Source: a virus. From it: DNA of 35,414 bases. The notes below the pieces were generated by a model. That model was not told the DNA's origin and made no database searches. It saw nothing but the letters and a program-made list of their open reading frames with translations. Where the stretch lies: positions 1 through 35,414 of the IMG/VR virus record IMGVR_UViG_3300044742_000201, one strand, 5' to 3'. A program made the translations under genes and the position numbers. Below, piece after piece: positions 23,819-30,042 of the stretch; position 1 is the stretch's first letter; each line of letters begins with the position of its first letter.

Positions 23819-23911
23819 ATGCGCAATTGGATAAAGGAAAATGAGTATCTATTTTTCTCGGTCTTATTGGCATTGGTTATCGCGGGCATTATTCTTGTCC
23901 TGGTGATCTGA
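23819..23911 (+). CDS. Tiny single-span membrane peptide (30 residues)
   Basis: ATG 23819 has GGAG six bases upstream, and the frame ends in a TGATG overlap with the next gene at 23911. The product begins MRNWIKENEYLFF and then consists of about 19 apolar residues (SVLLALVIAGIILVLVI). It would be a short membrane peptide with a charged N-terminus. Phages encode such peptides as toxins, holin-like or inhibition factors, but no function can be assigned. The ribosome binding site and exact coupling argue for a real gene. Confidence 0.65.
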   Translation: MRNWIKENEYLFFSVLLALVIAGIILVLVI

Positions 23912-24291
23912 TGACAATCACGAACGACACCAAGCCTATAGACCAGCGCGTCGATGCGGTGTTCGGCGAGCCGGTGGTGCTGAAACCCATGATCGGTAGT
24001 GGATATCGCGAAGCTGTTCCAGATACAAATCGACCTCAGGTCGTAGCACGCGGCATCTTCGATCAGACGCGCGGCGCGGTTGAGGATACTTCTGGCGGGT
24101 TCATGCATCGGCAGGCCACGGTCGGCGTGGCGTTGTCTATTCGAATGGAGCCGGTCAATCAGTGCCAGTTGAGAAAGGGTGACAGAGTATTCTTTCCAGA
24201 ACGTGACGGCACTTACGAGGTTATCTTTGTTCATGATGATCCAGGAGGACGGCCAGACGTTCATTTAGTAGAGGTGCTGGAAGGTGACTAA
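23911..24291 (+). CDS. Putative head-tail joining or head-closure protein
   Basis: A 126-residue protein with mixed beta structure (VDAVFGEPVVLKPM, RQATVGVALSIRM, QLRKGDRVFFPERDGTYEVIFVHDDPGG). The final pattern of a GDRV strand, an acidic loop and YEV resembles small joining proteins such as head-closure or tail-attachment proteins that sit under the connector. This is a structural-pattern guess, supported by position between connector and tail-completion genes. It starts in a TGATG overlap. Confidence 0.72.
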   Translation: MTITNDTKPIDQRVDAVFGEPVVLKPMIGSGYREAVPDTNRPQVVARGIFDQTRGAVEDTSGGFMHRQATVGVALSIRMEPVNQCQLRKGDRVFFPERDGTYEVIFVHDDPGGRPDVHLVEVLEGD

Positions 24292-24460
24292 TGTTGTGGC
24301 GAAAGCTGTTCCTTGTCCAACTTGTGGCGCGGTGATAGGAGAGCCGTGCAAAGTATTAGGCGGCAAAGGAAAGAATAGGATCGTATCGAGCCACGCCACG
24401 CGACGCAAACTGTATTTTGAAAAGCAGCAGCCTACGAAGAAACTCTGGTTTCGGGGGTGA
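24284..24460 (+). CDS. Small CxxC zinc-finger-like protein
   Basis: A 58-residue protein missing from a typical length-filtered gene list. GTG 24284 is preferred for GAGG nine bases upstream; GTG 24296 would give 54 residues. The sequence PCPTCGAVIGEPCKVLGGKG has the C-P-x-C-G-x(n)-G-x-P-C pattern. With a later His (SSHATRR) it resembles small phage zinc-finger-like proteins that may bind nucleic acid. A basic C-terminus supports this. It overlaps the previous gene by eight bases. Function unknown. Confidence 0.7.
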   Translation: MTNVVAKAVPCPTCGAVIGEPCKVLGGKGKNRIVSSHATRRKLYFEKQQPTKKLWFRG

Positions 24461-24461
24461 A

Positions 24462-25388
24462 ATGAGTGTCATCCGCATGCTGACAAGACTATCTGCTGTG
24501 GCTGCACTGCGGGGCCATACGTGGGCTGATGACAGAGTATTCGATAGTGACAACACTCCACTGGCGCAGGCGCTCGGTCTTAATGCCGCTGCCAAGCCTT
24601 ACATCGTAGTCTTTACGGATGCAGACAACCGAACTGAAGTCCAGGTTACCGATTTGATCAACACGCGGCGCGAACTCAATCTCGTTCTCGAAATTGGCGT
24701 GGCGTCAAAGGTGGAAGGAACAACTGGAGAGGTTCAGCTGAAGACACCGCTAACGGACGAGGGCATGGAGATCGCTCTCGACATGGTGGAGAATCAAGCC
24801 CTGGATGCGTTGTTCGGCAATCCGCAATCTGACTGGGCTGAGCTTCTGAAAGGATTTATCTTAAGCGTGGTGCGTGTGTCTGGCCAACGCGGAGCATCTT
24901 CTGATCGAGATCGACGATGGGCGGCACGTCAGCTGAGTATCATCTGCGACGTTGTGTCGGACATGCCAATTGGTGTCCCTATTCCGGACGGTCACCCGAT
25001 CAGAAAATTTGTCACGGTGGCGGAAGCACATCCGGAGGCGAACATGAGCCATGCTGCTGAAATTTGTGAGGCGCTTGCTACGCAAGAAGCCGCTCCGGAG
25101 TGGGAACAAATTCAAGCCACGCTTGGCGCGCGTCGTATCGGATTGCGGGCCATCGGCTTGGCCCCGCTGTCTAGCGATCTGCCGACAATGGCAACGATGC
25201 ACGGTGACGACTTGACAAATACAAAGGGCGAGGCCCCGCTTCTTCGTGAGCTCACAGCCAAGGGCTACGATATGGAGGAAAATATTGAAGTTGGTTTGAT
25301 AGACGAAGTGACGATCAAAACAAACGTGGCGGTTGTCCACAGCAAAGAACACAAGGATAAGATTGAGGCTGACGGTGATGTCTCCTAG
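24462..25388 (+). CDS. Putative tail terminator/neck protein
   Basis: A 308-residue protein; ATG 24462 follows the previous stop (TGAAATG) with GGGGGTGA just upstream. It starts MSVIRMLTRLSAVAALRGHTW and contains strands and helices (NLVLEIGVASKVEG, EGMEIALDMVENQALDALFG, LLKGFILSVVRVSG). The N-terminal third is consistent with a tail-terminator-like small fold, while the rest is extra. It lies between joining and baseplate genes in the slot where tail-completion genes usually occur. The family is not certain. Confidence 0.68.
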   Translation: MSVIRMLTRLSAVAALRGHTWADDRVFDSDNTPLAQALGLNAAAKPYIVVFTDADNRTEVQVTDLINTRRELNLVLEIGVASKVEGTTGEVQLKTPLTDEGMEIALDMVENQALDALFGNPQSDWAELLKGFILSVVRVSGQRGASSDRDRRWAARQLSIICDVVSDMPIGVPIPDGHPIRKFVTVAEAHPEANMSHAAEICEALATQEAAPEWEQIQATLGARRIGLRAIGLAPLSSDLPTMATMHGDDLTNTKGEAPLLRELTAKGYDMEENIEVGLIDEVTIKTNVAVVHSKEHKDKIEADGDVS

Positions 25389-26019
25389 CGAAGGCATCTC
25401 TTTTAAGATTGATACTAGCGAGTTGGTGACCTATTCTAAGAACGTGGTCAAGGTGTCGAAAGCCATGAGCCCGGTCATGGTGGCATCCCTCAACAGTGTT
25501 GGAGATGATCTGGTTTCGCTTCTTGCCATCAACTTGTCCAGGCAAACGGGCTTGCATCTTGAACAAGTCAGAGGATTGATGAAAGTCAGGAGGGCCACGA
25601 GGGGCCGCTTGTCTTATGAGCTCGGGGTTCCGCACTCTTTGCTGGCTGAACCAGAGTCTCGTCGTCTAGAAGGCAAGAAAGAAAAAGGATTTGGCCCATT
25701 CAAGCCGGGACAATTGGTGATCGTCGTGACACAGGATGATGAATTGGTGTGCATGGACTGTGAGGAGTTGGGGGCAGCTGGCCCGATGCCAGCCGAAACT
25801 GCGATGGCGCATATACCGAAGCATCCGAATTGTCGGTGCGTGATCTTGCCTTACGTGCAGAGGGGCAAGCGGATGCCGGTGTCAATGACATCGTTGTCTG
25901 GAACAGATTCAGTTCGCAGGGCAGGTGGAACAGATATAGACGCGAACAAAACATTGAGACAGTTGGCCCAAGATATCTTGAACAGGACGTCTCGCGAAAT
26001 CAAGGTGCAGCTGAGGTAA
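25378..26019 (+). CDS. Virion protein with MuF-type Cys/His end and gp10-like start
   Basis: A 213-residue protein starting 11 bases inside the previous gene; ATG 25378 has GAGG upstream. The N-terminal part (SFKIDTSELVTYSKNVVKV, MVASLNSVGDDLVSLLAIN) resembles HK97 gp10-type tail-completion proteins. The second part holds VCMDCEELGAAGP with C125-x2-C128, and HPNCRC at 149-154. This is the same metal-binding end as in the MuF-like gene at 4404-5342. A fusion of a neck-type domain to this end is uncommon. It could tether the neck to the head, which is inference. Confidence 0.75.
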   Translation: MSPSEGISFKIDTSELVTYSKNVVKVSKAMSPVMVASLNSVGDDLVSLLAINLSRQTGLHLEQVRGLMKVRRATRGRLSYELGVPHSLLAEPESRRLEGKKEKGFGPFKPGQLVIVVTQDDELVCMDCEELGAAGPMPAETAMAHIPKHPNCRCVILPYVQRGKRMPVSMTSLSGTDSVRRAGGTDIDANKTLRQLAQDILNRTSREIKVQLR

Positions 26020-26023
26020 GATC

Positions 26024-26716
26024 ATGAGCGAAGATTATCAGAGACTGCTGCAGCAAGTTGCCGAACTCCGCCGCATGGTGTCCAACACGCATCAGCACGG
26101 AACGGTCAAGGAAGTCAAAGGCGACAAGCTGCGCATGATTATCGGCAAAGATAAAAACGGCAAGGAAGTTCTGTCTCCGTGGTTGAACACCGCGACCATG
26201 CGCGGAGGCGCGCGCGAGATGAGGTTCTTCAAGCCGGGACAAACGCTGGCGCTCATCTGTCCAGGCGGCGATATCCGGCAGGGGATGATCACACCCTTTG
26301 CTCCTAACAAAGATTTTCAGCGACCTGAGCATGCCGACAGTTCTGGCAAGGACGAGGAGTCCTACCAGCTGGACGACTACCGTCAGAAGCAAACGAAAGA
26401 CGGTGTTGATATGTGGCTGCAGCCGGAAGAGAAGCAGCAGCAATCTGGCCAATCTGGCCAATCTGGCCAATCTGGCGGCGGGCAGCAGCAACAGAAGAAG
26501 GGCCATGTCGGCGGCGGCAAAGCCAAAATGAAAACTCGTATGAACGCCAGCGGCGGCATCACGCATCGCGTCGGCACGGAAGTGCGTGTCGCTGCGCATC
26601 AGCAGGGTGCAAAGCTACGAGCGGCTGGAGATTGGGTCGTAGTCAAAAAGGGCCTGATCATCATGTCCAGGCCACCGATCATCGACCGAGATCCAGTTCC
26701 AAATGACGACGCTTAA
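26024..26716 (+). CDS. Baseplate assembly protein V (tail spike/OB-fold)
   Basis: A 230-residue gpV-like protein, the central spike hub of a contractile-type tail tip. The first 25 residues are a helix (RLLQQVAELRRMVSN), followed by an OB-fold part (HGTVKEVKGDKLRMIIG, PWLNTATMRGG, PGQTLALICPGGD). A low-complexity insert (Gln/Ser/Gly) at about 138-155 includes a perfect 9-bp tandem repeat. A C-terminal spike-like beta segment (THRVGTEVRVAAH, WVVVKKGLIIMS) completes it. It heads the baseplate gene set. Confidence 0.87.
   Translation: MSEDYQRLLQQVAELRRMVSNTHQHGTVKEVKGDKLRMIIGKDKNGKEVLSPWLNTATMRGGAREMRFFKPGQTLALICPGGDIRQGMITPFAPNKDFQRPEHADSSGKDEESYQLDDYRQKQTKDGVDMWLQPEEKQQQSGQSGQSGQSGGGQQQQKKGHVGGGKAKMKTRMNASGGITHRVGTEVRVAAHQQGAKLRAAGDWVVVKKGLIIMSRPPIIDRDPVPNDDA
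26441..26476 (+). repeat. Perfect 4x9-bp tandem repeat in the gpV gene
   Basis: The nine-base unit CAATCTGGC is repeated four times without change and encodes QSG each time. As nine is a multiple of three, gain or loss of units changes linker length without a frameshift. The perfect identity suggests recent slippage or strong constraint. Confidence 0.95.
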
Positions 26717-26734
26717 ACCAGAGGAGAGCTAAGC

Positions 26735-27157
26735 ATGTCGAATCCATCACTTCAACCTTATTTCGTCTATGATCCCAATGTTGGGGATGAGCTCGGGGGT
26801 TTGAGAGTTTACGACGGCAAAGATGGTCGTCACATTTTGGCGAACCCTCAGATGGCGCAGTATTGGATTGACCAAGGCTTGCTCGGCACCGACCCGCTCA
26901 GCAAGCTGAAGGACAGTTCCAAGAAACTGCTGGAACAGATTACTCGGGGCCGTTCCAAAGACCCGGATGCTCCGTTGTCGCGCATCCCGAAGTACAACAA
27001 AGCCACGCAGTCCGGTGCTGCAGCTTACGTCGGCTTGTCCGGCCTGCCGCCCATGTCACTTAAGAACCGACAAGAGACCCTTAAGAAAGACAGGGAGGAG
27101 AAGCAAAAGCAGAAAGAGAAGGAGCCAAGGACGCCGAATACGGATCCAAATAAGTGA
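26735..27157 (+). CDS. Hypothetical baseplate-region protein
   Basis: A 140-residue protein between gpV and gp25-type genes. It has a Pro/Tyr-rich N-terminus (SLQPYFVYDPNVGDELGG), a middle helix (DPLSKLKDSSKKLLEQITRG) and a highly charged Lys/Glu C-terminal tail (KKDREEKQKQKEKEPRTP). No known domain is recognised. Its position is one where Mu- and P2-type clusters sometimes carry a small structural protein. Its stop overlaps the following GTG start. Confidence 0.75.
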   Translation: MSNPSLQPYFVYDPNVGDELGGLRVYDGKDGRHILANPQMAQYWIDQGLLGTDPLSKLKDSSKKLLEQITRGRSKDPDAPLSRIPKYNKATQSGAAAYVGLSGLPPMSLKNRQETLKKDREEKQKQKEKEPRTPNTDPNK

Positions 27158-27696
27158 GCTACATTTACGATCCTGAACTCGAGATGTGGCCGGACCTCAA
27201 GCACGGCCGCATCGTTCTCAATCCTGTTCGCATTGGCGTGGACCGGTACACGGGAAAGATGATGACAGGGTGGGAGCACGTTATCCAGTCCATGCTTTTG
27301 ATCTTCTCCACACGGTTCCACGAAAGGGTTCTTCGCCGATGGGTTGGTTCTTTTGTCCCCCATCTGCTCGGCGAGAATGCAACGGAGACAACGATTGCCC
27401 GGTTCTACTGGTCGATCGCAACAGGGCTGGACTTGTGGGAACCGAACTACCGCATTCAGCGTGTTCGTGTTGGGCGTCGGTCAGATGGTTCTCTTTTAAC
27501 TTCTACCGAAGAACTCCGTAGCGGTCATCTCTCGACTGCCATGGAGGGGGTGTACCGCCCTCGCGCGCATCTGGGTGATGAGAATCCAGAAGAGCGCAAG
27601 ACAATTGGATTGGTCTCCCGCGGGTTCAACGTTTGGGAAAGACAGCCGGGGCTGGTATCGGGTGCGCCTCCCTACGGGGAAGGGACTCCGGCTTAA
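27154..27696 (+). CDS. Baseplate wedge protein, GPW/gp25 family
   Basis: A 180-residue protein with a GTG start overlapping the previous stop. Residues 40-105 fit the gp25-like pattern (GWEHVIQSMLLIFSTRFHERVLRR then GENATETTIARFYWSIATGL and RVRVGR). The first 40 residues form an added N-terminal strand region and the last 70 an unknown extension. Gp25-family proteins are baseplate wedge cores in contractile tails. Its neighbours (gpV and J-like) agree. Confidence 0.85.
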   Translation: MSYIYDPELEMWPDLKHGRIVLNPVRIGVDRYTGKMMTGWEHVIQSMLLIFSTRFHERVLRRWVGSFVPHLLGENATETTIARFYWSIATGLDLWEPNYRIQRVRVGRRSDGSLLTSTEELRSGHLSTAMEGVYRPRAHLGDENPEERKTIGLVSRGFNVWERQPGLVSGAPPYGEGTPA

Positions 27697-27713
27697 TTCA
27701 AAGGGCATTTGAT

Positions 27714-28658
27714 ATGGCGAACGGGATTGTTCTTAGCGACATGGTCGAGCGTCTGGCGGAACGGATTTCTGTTTTGAATCCGGACTACCTCCAGCGCATG
27801 GTTGTGCTGGAAGACCTTGACGCCGAGACAATCCTGGCTGAGCGGATGGCGCGACTCAAAGAACTTTGGGCGCACTATGATCCGCCATCGGCTGCGCAGT
27901 ACGATGTCGAGAATCTCGAATTCGACCCGATCAAAATCAACCAAGAGGCCTGCACGTATTTTGAGTTGATGCTGCGGGACCGCGTCAATCAAGCGGCGCG
28001 TTCGATCACGCTGGCCTACGCTATCGGTACTGATCTTGATGCCATTGCTTCGCGCTATCCCGGTGGTGTGCCGCGTCTCGAGGGCGAGTCTGACGACCGC
28101 TATCGGCGGCGCATTTGGTTGAGCCCAAACGTGTTGTCGCCGCATGGCACGGCGGAAGCCTATGAATATTGGGCGCTGACTGCACTGCCGATCCTACGGG
28201 ACGTGACTGCCATTCGTTCGGTGATGCACGAGTATTACCCGACTATCTTGATTACGTGTTTGATGCCGCTGGAAAACGGAGACCCTCGGCCATCTCAGGA
28301 ACAGTTGATCCAGGTTCGAACCTACATCCAAAACTTGTCGCGTCAGGGTTTGACCGATGTCATTGCGGTTTCTGCGCCGAAGGTAAGGGAGACCGCCTAC
28401 AAGATCGCCGTCTGGCTGTATCCTGGAGCTATTCCAGAACAGACATTGGCAGCTGTCAAAACCAATCTGCAGAAACTGATCGAGAACCAATACTGGCTCG
28501 GCCACGATCATACGCACACGTCGATCCATGCTGCATGCACCGTTTCAGGGGTTCACCATGTCGAGATCATTGAACCGGCCCAGAATATTGAGGTCAGTTC
28601 CGATTGGGTCGTGAAGGTGACTGACGTGGTTGTGACCTTGGCCGGGCGAGCCGTATGA
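27714..28658 (+). CDS. Baseplate J-like protein
   Basis: A 314-residue protein; ATG 27714 is chosen for the AAGGG upstream and for a natural start MANGIVLSDMVERL. It has the J-family sequence of helices (LAERMARLKELWAHY), then NQAARSITLAYAIGTDLDAIASRYPGG, ESDDRYRRRIWL, and strands such as IRSVMHEYYPTILIT and LTDVIAVSAPKV. It is the baseplate wedge J homologue (Mu gp47-type). The stop overlaps the tail protein I start by four bases. Confidence 0.88.
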   Translation: MANGIVLSDMVERLAERISVLNPDYLQRMVVLEDLDAETILAERMARLKELWAHYDPPSAAQYDVENLEFDPIKINQEACTYFELMLRDRVNQAARSITLAYAIGTDLDAIASRYPGGVPRLEGESDDRYRRRIWLSPNVLSPHGTAEAYEYWALTALPILRDVTAIRSVMHEYYPTILITCLMPLENGDPRPSQEQLIQVRTYIQNLSRQGLTDVIAVSAPKVRETAYKIAVWLYPGAIPEQTLAAVKTNLQKLIENQYWLGHDHTHTSIHAACTVSGVHHVEIIEPAQNIEVSSDWVVKVTDVVVTLAGRAV

Positions 28659-30031
28659 CCGAAATCATTCAAGCTCCTGGTGCCAAACTTCTCTACCGGG
28701 CTTCATCCGGACTTGAGAAGTCTATGGCCGATGTGGATGGCGAGCGACTGATCGGCACCTATGCTGAGATCATCACGGACCAATGGGATCCGTATAAAAT
28801 AAGTTACAACAATCTGCCTTATCTCGCCTACGCAATGGGTGCATTGCTGTGGGAAGAAGGCTGGACGGAGAGTACGCAGCGAGAGTGGACGGCTAGACAA
28901 TTTGAATACAAGTCTTTACGCGGCACCCAAGACGGTATCGCGATGGGACTGGAGTTTGCCGGTCGGGACTTTACCGGCGGTTATGAAATCACTCAGGCTA
29001 TCCGGCCGCCGCAAGCGTTCTATGCTTCGCCATCGATGGATAAAGAAGCTTTCGATTTCTGGGTCCACCAGATGCCGGAGGTCCGCATCACGTTCTACGA
29101 GGGTGTCGGTTGGGACGGCGTTGACGTCTTATTTTGCGGTGATGGCGGTGCAGGCTGGCACGTTGGACTAGATGATGGCGAGGCGCTGCATGGACGTAAG
29201 GCTTTCCTGCGAGTACGTGGGGAAGACATCCCGCTGCAGATTTACAAGTTCAACAAGACAATCAACGGACGCACATCTATCGACTACGAACGAATCTCTA
29301 TCCCCGGTATTTCCAGGCTTGGTTATACGGCAGAAGATTTTGTTGGCGAGGACAAGTTCGTTTGTGTTGAAGACATTGAACCAAAGCTTGTAACGGTTCG
29401 GATTGATGGATCATACGATCATGAGCAAAGTTTATTGCACCTTGACACCGTGCTGCCAGGACTGGACCCGATTGACGTTCGATACGAACGTGAGTCTGAC
29501 ATCGGATGGGGTAACTCGTTTTTCTTCGTCAACGACTGGCCGGACTCCAGAAATCTGGTGCCACCCGCGGAGCCTGAGATTGACCCGCGCATTTATCTGC
29601 CGCCAAACGTGCCACGCCCCTATCAACCCTTGGTGTTCTACGCGGACGCTGGTTATGACGCTGCGCGCATGCTGGCGGATCGTATCTTCCTGTATGACCC
29701 GGCGATCATGGCAAATATCACCGGAGGCATCTCCTTCGTCGGTGTCGACTACGTAAGCTGGCCACCCTACACCGCAGATCTAATGATTGATCTGCACACT
29801 GATGATGATGTCTGGAGTTGGTTTGCCGACGAGGGCTACACCACCGATGACAACTACTTTTCAAGCACGGTGCAGCTGCAAGACTTCGATCGTAGCAATC
29901 GCACCGTCGCTGTATCACAGGCGCTGAGGGATAGGGTGCGAACTGCTTACGACCCAACGCGACTGATTGAATTACGGGAACGCGCCTTCACAGAGACCAC
30001 AGTTGATCAGCAGGTGCCTAACCTGCTTTAG
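28655..30031 (+). CDS. Enlarged tail protein I-like baseplate protein
   Basis: A 458-residue protein starting in an ATGA overlap with the J gene. Residues 50-102 show the typical gpI feature LPYLAYAMGALLWEEGW followed by STQREWTARQF and KSLRGTQDGIAMGLEFAG. P2-type gpI is about 170-180 residues, so the rest is an extra region with WHVGLDDGEALHGRKAF and beta-rich strands. The C-terminus (TAYDPTRLIELRERAF) is helical. Likely a baseplate wedge and fibre attachment protein with an added domain. Confidence 0.82.
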   Translation: MTEIIQAPGAKLLYRASSGLEKSMADVDGERLIGTYAEIITDQWDPYKISYNNLPYLAYAMGALLWEEGWTESTQREWTARQFEYKSLRGTQDGIAMGLEFAGRDFTGGYEITQAIRPPQAFYASPSMDKEAFDFWVHQMPEVRITFYEGVGWDGVDVLFCGDGGAGWHVGLDDGEALHGRKAFLRVRGEDIPLQIYKFNKTINGRTSIDYERISIPGISRLGYTAEDFVGEDKFVCVEDIEPKLVTVRIDGSYDHEQSLLHLDTVLPGLDPIDVRYERESDIGWGNSFFFVNDWPDSRNLVPPAEPEIDPRIYLPPNVPRPYQPLVFYADAGYDAARMLADRIFLYDPAIMANITGGISFVGVDYVSWPPYTADLMIDLHTDDDVWSWFADEGYTTDDNYFSSTVQLQDFDRSNRTVAVSQALRDRVRTAYDPTRLIELRERAFTETTVDQQVPNLL

Positions 30032-30042
30032 GAGAAGTATCC

